NCBI GenBank assembly: GCA_030037525.1
Contig: JASHRC010000201.1
Coordinates: 1-59,081, forward strand
Origin: Candidatus Acidiferrales bacterium
GTDB taxonomy: Bacteria; Acidobacteriota; Terriglobia; Acidiferrales; UBA7541
Direction: 5' to 3'
DNA: 59,081 bases
The notes under the pieces were generated by a model. The model saw nothing but the letters and a program-made list of their open reading frames with translations, did not search any database and was not told where the DNA came from. Within the stretch, counting starts at the first letter, position 1. Each line of letters begins with the position of its first letter. Positions 19,159-28,200 of this stretch are shown in pieces. The position numbers were made by a program, and so were the translations under genes.

Positions 19159-20345
19159 TGGGGTGTCTCCTTCATCTCCACTCTCAGAATCTGATTATCC
19201 AACTTTGCTCGCGAAGGGACCAGCGTCGCCATCGACCGGGGCAAACCAATGTGGCGGCGCAGCGTGCCGATTTCCACAACCAATTCCTCGCCCTTCTTGA
19301 ACAGACCCACTTCGCCCTTCGCGGCGAAGGGCAGGATCAGCCGAATCTCATAGACCCCGTCCCTTTTTCCGAACGTGTACGGTTTCTCGGTTCGGGTCAC
19401 CGCCGCTGGGTCCCGGTCATGATACAGCACCCGCGCCAGTTCCTCGAGACGTTGCTTGCCAAGGACTTCGCGGGCGAACAGCGGGACGCGCTCGACCGGA
19501 ACCGGCGCGAAATACTCCTCAATCTCTTTGAGCACCTTGTCCTGAGACATGTGCCATTCGCTGAACCACGTGTCGACTACTTCTGCTGGCAGCAGCCGGT
19601 TGACGATCACCGAGTCCACGGTCAGGCCATGCAGCGAAAAATAGACAAACGCGCGCTCGGTCTCGCGCAGCACCATCTTTTCCGGGTTGGTGACCAATCG
19701 GACGCTGGTGGTGTACGGATCTTCCATCAAGTCAGCCACGCCTTCGAGTTTCCCGAACAGCTCGCGGATATTCGCAAAATAACTGTCGGTCGGCAATTCG
19801 AACGGCGCCACCCGATTGGCGATCGGCCGCACCGCCTTGAGCAAGTTCCGCTGAAACGGGAAGATGTGCTTCATGTACCAGTCGAGCGTGGTCGGCATGC
19901 TGACGAAGCGCATGGACTCGGCGGTCGGAGCCGCGTCGAGCACGATGACGTCGTAGCGCTGTTCGCGGCGGTACTGGTTGATGTACATCATCGCGCTGAG
20001 TTCTTCCATGCCGGGCAGAATCGCCAGCTCTTCGGCCTCCACCCCGCTGATTCCCGTCGTGCGCAGCACCGAGGTGACGTAGGAGGAAATTTCCTGCCAG
20101 TGGCGCTTGATCTCTTTTTGAATATTCAGTTCGAAGATCGAAAGGCGATCGCTAATGGGCAGCGGGTCGGAGGTTTGGGTGTGGAAAAGGTCGCCCCCGA
20201 GGTCGAAAGAGTCGGCCAGGCTGTGCGCGGGATCGATGCTCATCACCAGCGTGCGTCGACCGAGTTCCGCCAGCCGGATGCCGGTTGCGGCGGCCAGGCT
20301 GGTCTTGCCGACGCCGCCCTTCCCGCTGAACAGTAAAATCCTCAT
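19155..20345 (-). CDS. ArsA/GET3-family ATPase with C-terminal HSP20-like domain
   Basis: Deviant Walker A FSGKGGVGKTSLAA, DPAHSLADSFD, LDAAPTAESMRF; C-terminal ArsA_HSP20-like segment DGVYEIRLILPFAAKGEVGLFKKGEELVVEIGTLRRHIGLP; no Cys. Confidence 0.88.
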   Translation of the reverse strand: MRILLFSGKGGVGKTSLAAATGIRLAELGRRTLVMSIDPAHSLADSFDLGGDLFHTQTSDPLPISDRLSIFELNIQKEIKRHWQEISSYVTSVLRTTGISGVEAEELAILPGMEELSAMMYINQYRREQRYDVIVLDAAPTAESMRFVSMPTTLDWYMKHIFPFQRNLLKAVRPIANRVAPFELPTDSYFANIRELFGKLEGVADLMEDPYTTSVRLVTNPEKMVLRETERAFVYFSLHGLTVDSVIVNRLLPAEVVDTWFSEWHMSQDKVLKEIEEYFAPVPVERVPLFAREVLGKQRLEELARVLYHDRDPAAVTRTEKPYTFGKRDGVYEIRLILPFAAKGEVGLFKKGEELVVEIGTLRRHIGLPRSMATLVPSRAKLDNQILRVEMKETPQ

Positions 20346-20379
20346 AAGCCATTATAACCGCCCAGCGGCAAGCTGAAAA
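20345..20379 (-). promoter_or_regulatory. Putative promoter for a leaderless arsA-like transcript
   Basis: Minus strand TTTTCA-N17-TATAAT-GGCTT-ATG; -10 ends 5 nt before the ATG, leaving no room for a SD. Confidence 0.5.
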
Positions 20380-20410
20380 AACGGGCCAAGCGTGTGTTAT
20401 CGTTGGGATC

Positions 20411-21235
20411 GTGCTTCGGCTGGAGACAGAAACGGGCTGGTGGCTGGTCACCCATCCCGACCACGCGCGACTTGCCGGCGCCTTCGCCGAGCGCTGGGGA
20501 AACGACCGGTTCCGGCCGCCTGAACCGCGCGCTCGCGTCCTTCAGGGAATCTCGCGGCATGACGATGGCTGGGCGGCTCGCGATGCAGCTCCGCTCGTGA
20601 CACATGAAGGCAAGCCCAGCGCATTCTCGTTCGAGCTGGTCGGCAAGTACTCTGCTTTCGAGCAGATCGATCTAGCCGATTATCTCGCCGTGCGCGACCG
20701 CGCGGTCTGCCTGATAGCTGGGGAGGATCCCTATGCTGCAATTCTTATCTCCATGCACACCTATAACTTACTGAGCGAGCATGCAGACCGTTCGACGATC
20801 GCTCCCTCCGATCTGCCTCTGCTCGATCGCTTCCTTGAGCAGCAGAAAGCATTTCAACTGTCGCTTCAGCAGAAGATTGCGGGCGATACGAGCTTGCCTG
20901 CCGAACAGAAAACCGAGTCGGCCATCCTCGACCATTTCCGCTTGCTGCAAGCGACCGATTATCTTTCCTTGCTTACCTGCGTGGACTTCCGTCCTCCCGC
21001 CCACCTGCTACACCCACTGCCTTTGCAAGGGGGAAACTACAGCCGCATCAGCGTGCGCTGGCGCGGATCGCGCGATTTCCTGCTCGACCCGTATCCGTTT
21101 GCGGAGCCTGAGCTGAGCTTCCTATTTCCCGCGCGACACGTCGAGGGAAAGCTCTTTTCTTCCTCTGCGGAGCTGCAGGAACGGTTCAGGGCCGCACCCA
21201 TCCAGACACTCTCGGTCACCGTGAGCCGAGCCTAA
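20411..21235 (+). CDS. DUF3891 family protein
   Basis: WWLVTHPDHARLAGAFAERWG, ISRHDDGW; family resemblance by motif. Confidence 0.75.
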   Translation: MLRLETETGWWLVTHPDHARLAGAFAERWGNDRFRPPEPRARVLQGISRHDDGWAARDAAPLVTHEGKPSAFSFELVGKYSAFEQIDLADYLAVRDRAVCLIAGEDPYAAILISMHTYNLLSEHADRSTIAPSDLPLLDRFLEQQKAFQLSLQQKIAGDTSLPAEQKTESAILDHFRLLQATDYLSLLTCVDFRPPAHLLHPLPLQGGNYSRISVRWRGSRDFLLDPYPFAEPELSFLFPARHVEGKLFSSSAELQERFRAAPIQTLSVTVSRA

Positions 21236-21314
21236 TCCGGATTTCCCAAGATGACCAGGCCAGGTAGAGGGGCGGCGTATTGCGTGGCCCCCTTTTTTCG
21301 ATGCGCGGGCGAGA

Positions 21315-21339
21315 GAGCGCCATTTTGAGAATGGCGCTC
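21315..21339. terminator. Perfect 10-bp hairpin between convergent genes; possible bidirectional terminator
   Basis: GAGCGCCATT-TTGAG-AATGGCGCTC. Confidence 0.4.
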
Positions 21340-21348
21340 CCGGCAAAA

Positions 21349-24300
21349 TCAGAAGAGAACACTCAGCGACATTTGAATCTCTCTTGGGCCGCCAATGGTC
21401 TTGTTCACGTTGCCCAAGCCTGCTGGGCAATTGTAGAAGCCAGTGTTTGTGCTGTTGCAGGCTGTTGGACGCGGCGGCGTGCCGAGCGTCGGAAAGTCGT
21501 TGAAGAACTCGTTCTGGGTCACGTCATCGACGGGAAGGTCGAAGCTCGGCGTGTTGGTCACGTTGAATACGTCGAAGGAGTACTTTGCCGAGACCCTCTC
21601 GGTAATCTTGGTAGTCTTGACGATGGACATGTCCGCGCGCTTTTGCCACGACTGTCGGAAGATGTTGCGCTCGCCACTCGGAATGAAGTTGGTCTCATAG
21701 AGATCGCCCGGTGGGATCGCTCCGTTCAGAGCACCCGGACTGAGAAGCGGCAGCGTGAAGCAGGATGCCTTCAGCGCCGGCCGGGTGCCATTCCCATAAG
21801 CTCCGATGTAGCCGGTTACCGCTGACTTTGCCGTACAGCCAGGCGCTAGCGGAACGATCGGGTTGGTGATGCCGTCGGAGGTACCGTAGAAAATGCTGCC
21901 GACGGCCCCTGAATAGTCGATCACGCTGAAAGGCTGCCCGCTCTGGATGATTGCGGTGCCGGCCAGCGCCCAGCCGTCGATGATCTTGCCCTGCCAGGAG
22001 GACTCGGAGGCAAAATTGTGGAGTCGCAGGAGGTAGCTCATGTTGACGACATGCGTGCGGTCGAAATCGGAATTCCCGTAAGCCGAGCGCAGATTCAGCG
22101 GATTGTTGCCATTATAGAAAAGGCCGAGGGCACTCTGTTCGTCGAGCGAGTGGGAATAGGTGTAGGAGACGCCGATCTGAAGACCGTGGCTCATGCGCTT
22201 CTCGACGTGCGCCTGTAAAGCGTTGTACGCGGAGACCCCGGCCGCTGTGTAAGACTCCGACTCTGAAGAGTAGCCGATGTAGGGAACACGGAGGTCAACG
22301 TTCCCCCCTTCATAGTTTGTCTGGTACAAGGCTCCACCCGGTAACGTGGCAGGGGGCTGCACGCTGTAGCCGTAGGTGTACGACTGTGGATAGAGCGCGC
22401 CAGCCGGGCACATCGGCTGCACGCCCTTGACGATGCCACCGCCGCAAAGCGGGTAGCTGGGCGATGCAATGCCCGCCTGATTGAAGGGGATGGGAATCAC
22501 CTCGTGGCGACCCAGGTTGCCGACATAGCCGACATCGATGGCTAGATCGTTGCGCGGCTGCCATTGGATGTCGAGCGTTTGGTTCATCGTGTAGGGAAGC
22601 TTGTTGGCGCGATTGTACACGGCGAAGGCGAACAGCGACTGGATGTCTTCGATTCCCTGAGCTATGCATGTTCCCGGGGCGCAGCCAGGGGCGTGGGGGA
22701 AATACTGGTCAAGCGTAGCTGGGTTGCCGGTGGGCGGCGGACCGAGAGTTCCTCCCCAGGGATTTTCAAACGAGCCGCCATACGGGATGACCGCACTATA
22801 GGGGTTCGTGGCCGTCGCCGTATTGCAAGTCGGAACGAAGCCCAGATAATCGCTAGAGATGTCGGTGCAAGACTGGGCCAGGACGTAGGGGGGCGACTGA
22901 TTGACGCCGAACGGTCCGGCAGGGACGATCCCCGCAGCGAAGCCTGGAGACAGGAAGGAGAACAGTTCGCCGCGGTCGTAGTACATGCCCCAACCAGCGC
23001 GGACTACGAGCTTGTTGTTGAATATCTTGGGGCTCCAGGCGACACCGATGCGCGGTGCAAAGCCCCATTGCCTGCCGGTCAGAGTAGAGGCGCTGACGCC
23101 TTTGGTCGGGAATTTCGCATTATTGCCAGCAATAATGAAGCCGGTTTCGGGATTGCCGTTTGCGTCCAAGTTGAACGAATCGGTCACCGGATTATAGGAG
23201 TAACGACTGGGATCGAAGTTGTATAGCAGGCCGTTCTTTTCCCTGAGTGCGCCGTCATAATCCCACCGGAGGCCGGCTGTCACGCTCAGATTTGGACGAA
23301 GCTGAAATTTGTCCTGGATGTACTCGCCGGTTTCATTCGCCAGGTAATGGCGCCTGGCATTTCCCTGCAGGAATATGGTGCCGATGAAACCGTCGGTGGT
23401 GTAGGGCGTCGGCAAACCCTCGACAAATTGCGAGAAGTCGGCAAAGCCGATCATGCCCTTGTCGGTACGGTCGTCACGCGCGTTCATCTGCGTATGGGAC
23501 CACGTTCCCCCAAACGTGATGGTGTGCCTGCCACGAATCCAGATGGCGTCAGCAGAAGGCATGAAACGATTCTGGAAGATACCCGTGAAGGCGCCTTGAG
23601 ACGCAGCCGTCTCGCCGAATTGCAGGGCTTCCAAGGCAACGGGGCTGCTGGTGCCCAAAGCGTCGGCGATGGTGATCCCCGGAAACGTGGTGTCGCCCAC
23701 GTTAAAAGCGTTGATTCCCAGATCGGCGGGAGTGAAGCCGGGAGGCTGCGCAACTGTGCTGTAGAGTTTTTCACGGATGAAACCAAAGACTTCGGCGACG
23801 TTGAAAGTCGGGGTTAGAGTTTGCGTGTTGGTAATCGTAGCAACCTGGCTGCCGGCATCCAAGTGCTGGCTGAAGCCCGCGACGCTTGAATAGGCGAACG
23901 GTGCGGTGCTGGGGTCATGCTGGTAATAGTATTTCAGAGCCAGTGTGTCCTTGGGCGTAGCGATGAAATCGACATTCCCGACCGCCTGATTGGCCAGGAA
24001 ATAGGCTGTGCCGGGAACGATGGCAGTCTCGGGGAAGTTAAAACTGGGACTGTCGTAGCTGTCGGCATACGGAACCATATACTGCCCATTGGGCAATTTC
24101 GCTTGGAGCAGTTTGAGCGCGATCGGGTCGATATTGGCGGTGGTGATGGGAATATTGCTGCCGAAGGGAAACTCGTTGTTGACGACGTCCACCACACACT
24201 GCTGAAAGGCGAGCTGGGTCCGGTTGGCCACACAGTTTGGGTCCACAGCGGGAGTGAAGGCAGTCGGCACAACCACCTTCCCGAGGCCAATCTCCTGGTC

Positions 24301-25383
24301 GGTGTCGTGGACGTTTTGGTAGGCGATAAAGCCGAAGAGCTTGTTCTTGATGAGCGGCCCGCCGAGGGTCCCGCCGGGCACTTCGCGATGGAGCTCGGGA
24401 ACCTTTTTGGTAATGTTCGGGTCCTGTTTGAAGAAGAAGGGCGCAGCGTTGAGCCAATCGGTGGCGCGATGCAGGTAGGCTTGGCCGTGGATGTCGTTTG
24501 TGCCCGAGGCTGTGCTCATGTCGATATGCGCACCGCTGGTTGAGCCTTGTTGGGCGTCGTACATCGAGGTATTGACGCGCACTTCCTGAATGGTCTCCGG
24601 AGGCGGGGTCGGAAGCGCCTGGCCAATTGCAAGATACGGAGATGCTGTGCTCTGAATCTCGAACGCGGCCGTGCTGGCGGCACCGCTGACGCCTGTGTTG
24701 TTCACCACCCGAGCCGAAGAAACCTCGCTGGTGCTCTTGCCGTTAAAGAGATTCTTCGCGTCGACGCCGTTGAGTAGGAACGTATTGCTGGTGTCACGCT
24801 GGCCGTTAGCCCAGATCGGCTGATTGCCCAACCCGGCGTTCACCCCATTCCCACTCGCAAGCTCCGCGTTCACGCCGGGAGAAAGAATGGCCAGTCCCGT
24901 GAAGCTGCCGGTTGGCAAAGGGACATTCTCAAGTTGAACTTTGTCGAGCACGTAGCCATTGGTCGTATCTACCGCATTGACCAGGGGAGTTTCCTGAACG
25001 GTGACGGTGGTACTGACAGCCCCGACGCTGAGGGATGCGTTCACGGTGGCGGTGCGATTGGCTTGCACTGTGATGGAAGGAATCCTCTGCGTTTGGAACG
25101 ACTGGTGCGTGAATGTCAGGGTGTAAGGGCCGATTGGCAAGTCCACGAATGTGTAGAGGCCGCTCGAATCGGTCTTGACCGTGCGCGTAAGAGCGGTTTG
25201 ATCGCCCACCACTGTGACGATCGTATCGGGAAGCGCGGCACCGGAGCTGTCTGCCACGGCGCCGGTGATTCCGCCAAGAGTCTGCTGGGCAGGTGTTGGA
25301 ATGGAAAACACGAGAGGAACCAAGAGAAGGGAAATCACAGCGAAGATGGAAAGACCCGTCCGCTCGTTCATCGGCGTAAACAC
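21349..25383 (-). CDS. TonB-dependent receptor, Oar-like, with N-terminal carboxypeptidase-regulatory-like domain
   Basis: Signal peptide; GGITGAVADSSGAALPDTIVTVVG...TDSSGLYTFVDLPIGPYTLTF; plug-like region; C-terminal beta-signal ending in F (MSLSVLF). Confidence 0.9.
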   Translation of the reverse strand: MFTPMNERTGLSIFAVISLLLVPLVFSIPTPAQQTLGGITGAVADSSGAALPDTIVTVVGDQTALTRTVKTDSSGLYTFVDLPIGPYTLTFTHQSFQTQRIPSITVQANRTATVNASLSVGAVSTTVTVQETPLVNAVDTTNGYVLDKVQLENVPLPTGSFTGLAILSPGVNAELASGNGVNAGLGNQPIWANGQRDTSNTFLLNGVDAKNLFNGKSTSEVSSARVVNNTGVSGAASTAAFEIQSTASPYLAIGQALPTPPPETIQEVRVNTSMYDAQQGSTSGAHIDMSTASGTNDIHGQAYLHRATDWLNAAPFFFKQDPNITKKVPELHREVPGGTLGGPLIKNKLFGFIAYQNVHDTDQEIGLGKVVVPTAFTPAVDPNCVANRTQLAFQQCVVDVVNNEFPFGSNIPITTANIDPIALKLLQAKLPNGQYMVPYADSYDSPSFNFPETAIVPGTAYFLANQAVGNVDFIATPKDTLALKYYYQHDPSTAPFAYSSVAGFSQHLDAGSQVATITNTQTLTPTFNVAEVFGFIREKLYSTVAQPPGFTPADLGINAFNVGDTTFPGITIADALGTSSPVALEALQFGETAASQGAFTGIFQNRFMPSADAIWIRGRHTITFGGTWSHTQMNARDDRTDKGMIGFADFSQFVEGLPTPYTTDGFIGTIFLQGNARRHYLANETGEYIQDKFQLRPNLSVTAGLRWDYDGALREKNGLLYNFDPSRYSYNPVTDSFNLDANGNPETGFIIAGNNAKFPTKGVSASTLTGRQWGFAPRIGVAWSPKIFNNKLVVRAGWGMYYDRGELFSFLSPGFAAGIVPAGPFGVNQSPPYVLAQSCTDISSDYLGFVPTCNTATATNPYSAVIPYGGSFENPWGGTLGPPPTGNPATLDQYFPHAPGCAPGTCIAQGIEDIQSLFAFAVYNRANKLPYTMNQTLDIQWQPRNDLAIDVGYVGNLGRHEVIPIPFNQAGIASPSYPLCGGGIVKGVQPMCPAGALYPQSYTYGYSVQPPATLPGGALYQTNYEGGNVDLRVPYIGYSSESESYTAAGVSAYNALQAHVEKRMSHGLQIGVSYTYSHSLDEQSALGLFYNGNNPLNLRSAYGNSDFDRTHVVNMSYLLRLHNFASESSWQGKIIDGWALAGTAIIQSGQPFSVIDYSGAVGSIFYGTSDGITNPIVPLAPGCTAKSAVTGYIGAYGNGTRPALKASCFTLPLLSPGALNGAIPPGDLYETNFIPSGERNIFRQSWQKRADMSIVKTTKITERVSAKYSFDVFNVTNTPSFDLPVDDVTQNEFFNDFPTLGTPPRPTACNSTNTGFYNCPAGLGNVNKTIGGPREIQMSLSVLF

Positions 25384-25453
25384 CCCCTGAAATAGATCAG
25401 AAACACTTCCACGATCAGACCCGTTGAAGCCATAAAAAGGAGCTTCGGTTCCA

Positions 25454-25472
25454 TCGGCGATTCGATCGCCGA
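25454..25472. repeat. Inverted repeat upstream of the TonB-dependent receptor gene
   Basis: TCGGCGAT-TCG-ATCGCCGA, perfect 8-bp arms. Confidence 0.5.
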
Positions 25473-25531
25473 AACCACGTTGCGAAGCTTACGTTGCCGA
25501 TCAAACCCCGTAACTGCTGGATGGGAGGGTA

Positions 25532-25543
25532 TTCGATATCGAA
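25532..25543. promoter_or_regulatory. 12-bp palindrome, possible operator upstream of the TonB-dependent receptor gene
   Basis: TTCGATATCGAA. Confidence 0.35.
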
Positions 25544-25711
25544 CCGAGAGGAAAATCAATTCTTTTTGTCAATCCGATCAGGGATTTGGATGCAAAAGCT
25601 GTGGAAAACTTGTCGAAGCAAGGGCACTACATAAGAGAAACGTAAGAGATGAAGACAGAGCGATTCCTCGAGCTTGCTTGCTCTCCGCGCCGGTGAGCGC
25701 AACGGCAAATT

Positions 25712-26701
25712 TTAGAATAACTTGCGGGAGGGCAGGAGGCGTTTAGGAAGTAGCGCCGAGACGGTGAACATGGGCTCGTTCACGACTTGGCTGAAACGGA
25801 GGTGCAACGCCACGCTGCAAAGGATGTAGGCGTGAACATCCCACAGGGCCCACCGGGCGACCAGCAGGTCGATCATACGCGACGTAGCCGCGCGGGCTGC
25901 ATCGACCGCCTCGGTTGCCGATTCGACGACCAGCCACGCGCCGTCGTCCCAGACCGATTCCCGAGCGACGGGCGATTCGACCAGGGGAGCTCGGAGGGGT
26001 TCGTGTTTGTGAATGTGAAACCGGAGCGTGACGTCGGCTGGGCATTCAATGCCGTTGATACAGACTTCGCCATCGCCTTGCGCGGCATGGGCGTCGCCGG
26101 CGGAGAACAGCGCGCCGCGGTTGAAAACGGGCAAGTACAGCCTCGCCCCGCTAGAGAGATCGCGGACGTCCATATTGCCCCCGAAAATTCCGGGCGGCCG
26201 CGTTCGGAACTCGCCATCTTCGGTGGGCGCGACGCCCATGACTCCGCAAAACGGCCGCAGCGGGACAACCGCAGGCTCAAGCGAACGGCTCAGGTCGCCT
26301 TCTAGCTGCCAGTGAAAAAGATAGGGCTGCGGGAAGCGTTGTTTCAGAAAACCGAGGCCAGGGATTACGCTCGACCAGCCCCAGCCCTTGTGGGCAACCT
26401 CCAGAATGTCGATCTCCAGAACGTCGCCCGGTTCGGCGCCTTCGATCGAAATGGGGCCGGTGAGTGCATGGATCCGGTCGCGGTCGATCAAGAGATATTC
26501 ACCAAGCGTCATGCCGGGCCTGACCTGGGCGCCGCTCGCGTCGTGGCATGCCAGATGAACCGTGTCGCCCGGGGCAATCGTCAGGCGAGGCGAGAGAGCG
26601 CGATTCCAGCGAGAGTGAGTCGGATCGGCCCAGAGCGAGTATTCAGCCATGGAGGCACTCGGAATCAAGATGGTTCGACCAGGCCAAGGCCTCAGAAGCA
26701 A
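25712..26701 (-). CDS. Acetamidase/formamidase family protein
   Basis: GPISIEGAEPGDVLEIDILEV, GNMDVRDLSSGARLYLPVFNRGALFSAGDAHAAQGDGEVCINGIE; start may be internal (MAEYSLWADP). Confidence 0.9.
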   Translation of the reverse strand: MLLRPWPGRTILIPSASMAEYSLWADPTHSRWNRALSPRLTIAPGDTVHLACHDASGAQVRPGMTLGEYLLIDRDRIHALTGPISIEGAEPGDVLEIDILEVAHKGWGWSSVIPGLGFLKQRFPQPYLFHWQLEGDLSRSLEPAVVPLRPFCGVMGVAPTEDGEFRTRPPGIFGGNMDVRDLSSGARLYLPVFNRGALFSAGDAHAAQGDGEVCINGIECPADVTLRFHIHKHEPLRAPLVESPVARESVWDDGAWLVVESATEAVDAARAATSRMIDLLVARWALWDVHAYILCSVALHLRFSQVVNEPMFTVSALLPKRLLPSRKLF

Positions 26702-26719
26702 GTTTCTGCATGGGCGTGC

Positions 26720-27217
26720 CTACTCGAGTTCGACGGTCATTTGCAGTTCGACCAGCGCGTTGCGGGGCAGCGCGGCGACACCGATCGCAGCGCGCACGTG
26801 GCGCCCGGCTTCTCCGAATAGTTCAACCAGAAGGTCGGAGGCGCCGTTGACGACTTTTGGCGAATCCTCGAAGCCGGCGACCGCATTCACGTAACCGTTT
26901 ACCGTGACGATCTGCTTAATCTTGTCGAGCGAGCCGAGATGGCGTTTCAGCACGGCCAATTGGCTGAGCGCGCACGCGCGCGCTGCCGAATAGCCCTCCT
27001 CCACGGTGCGCCCCCTTCCGACCGTGCCCGTCACCACGGCCCCATCGATCACCGAGATCACCCCGGCAAGATAGACCATGCGACCGATGGTCTTGGCCGG
27101 AACGTAATTGGCGCCGGGCTCGGGCGGCTCGGGCAGCACATAGCCCAGTTTGGCAAGTCGCGCGTGAGCTTCCGCGGGCATGTTCCTGGCACCTCCTCGA
27201 CTGAATCGATGGCACAC
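26720..27217 (-). CDS. RidA (YjgF/YER057c/UK114) family protein
   Basis: GYVLPEPPEPGANYVPAKTIGRMVYLAG, HVRAAIGVAALPRNALVELQMTVE; start may be 27181. Confidence 0.9.
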   Translation of the reverse strand: MCHRFSRGGARNMPAEAHARLAKLGYVLPEPPEPGANYVPAKTIGRMVYLAGVISVIDGAVVTGTVGRGRTVEEGYSAARACALSQLAVLKRHLGSLDKIKQIVTVNGYVNAVAGFEDSPKVVNGASDLLVELFGEAGRHVRAAIGVAALPRNALVELQMTVELE

Positions 27218-27285
27218 TTTAGCACGGGTGTGCCGCGATGAGATTGCTGCTTGCGGCGGCGCCCTGGTGCGATAGGATGTGCGCC

Positions 27286-28200
27286 ATGCGAAGAATCGAG
27301 CTGCCCGTGGTTTTAATTGGGGCTCTTCTTGGCGGTGTGTTCGCTGTTGCCCCGGGGACCGGAGGGCAGTCCGCTCTGTACGGCAGCCTGAGGAAGAAAT
27401 GGCTGGCGACGCGGCAGTCTGCCCTGGATCTGGAAGTCGCTGGGGATCTGGAAGGGTTGCCGGCTGGCAGCACGCGATATATCAGGCGAGATGACTTGCT
27501 GGCACTGCCGCAAACCAGCTTTACAGCCGTCGGTGACGACAAATTCACTGGGCCGACGCCGGTGAGCGGCGTGGCGTTTGATGAGCTCATTCGCGCACTC
27601 GGCCGCGAGCCGGGTTCCGATCTGGTGATCGCGGTTGCCAGTGACGGGTATCGTTCGAATTTTCCGGCCGACTACATCGCCGCGCATCATCCCCTGCTGG
27701 TTCTGGAGATCGGCGGCAAAGCTCCGCCGGATTGGCCGAAAGACGCAGGCCATGGCGTGTATATGGGGCCCTACACAGTCTCCTACGACAATTTCGTGCC
27801 GAGCTTCAAAGTCTTTGCACACGCCGACGAAGAGCAAATCCCCTGGGGCGTGATCCGGCTGGAATTTCGGAACCAAAAGGCCGTGTGGGGGGCGATCGAG
27901 CCGCGCGGTCTACATGCGAGCGATGCTGCGGTCCAGGCCGGATACAGAATCGCCGAGCAGAACTGTTTTCGTTGCCACAACGCGGGACGCGAAGGCGGCG
28001 AGAAATCCGGGCGGCCTTGGCTGGTGCTTTCCGCCTGGGCCACGGCATCGCCGGATTTTTTCATCTCCTACGTGCGCGATCCCAAAACGAAGAACCCGGA
28101 CTCTGCGATGCCCGGCAATCCTGGCTACGACGACCCGACGATGGGCGCACTCATCGCATATTTTCGGACCTTCCTCTCCGAGACACCGGAGAAGCCATGA
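27286..28200 (+). CDS. Secreted protein with sulfite-oxidase/molybdopterin-domain-like N-terminus fused to a class I cytochrome c domain
   Basis: Signal peptide; RRDDLLALPQTSFT...VSGVAFDELIRALG...SDGYRSNFPADYIA; NCFRCHN CxxCH and distal AMPG Met. Confidence 0.7.
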   Translation: MRRIELPVVLIGALLGGVFAVAPGTGGQSALYGSLRKKWLATRQSALDLEVAGDLEGLPAGSTRYIRRDDLLALPQTSFTAVGDDKFTGPTPVSGVAFDELIRALGREPGSDLVIAVASDGYRSNFPADYIAAHHPLLVLEIGGKAPPDWPKDAGHGVYMGPYTVSYDNFVPSFKVFAHADEEQIPWGVIRLEFRNQKAVWGAIEPRGLHASDAAVQAGYRIAEQNCFRCHNAGREGGEKSGRPWLVLSAWATASPDFFISYVRDPKTKNPDSAMPGNPGYDDPTMGALIAYFRTFLSETPEKP

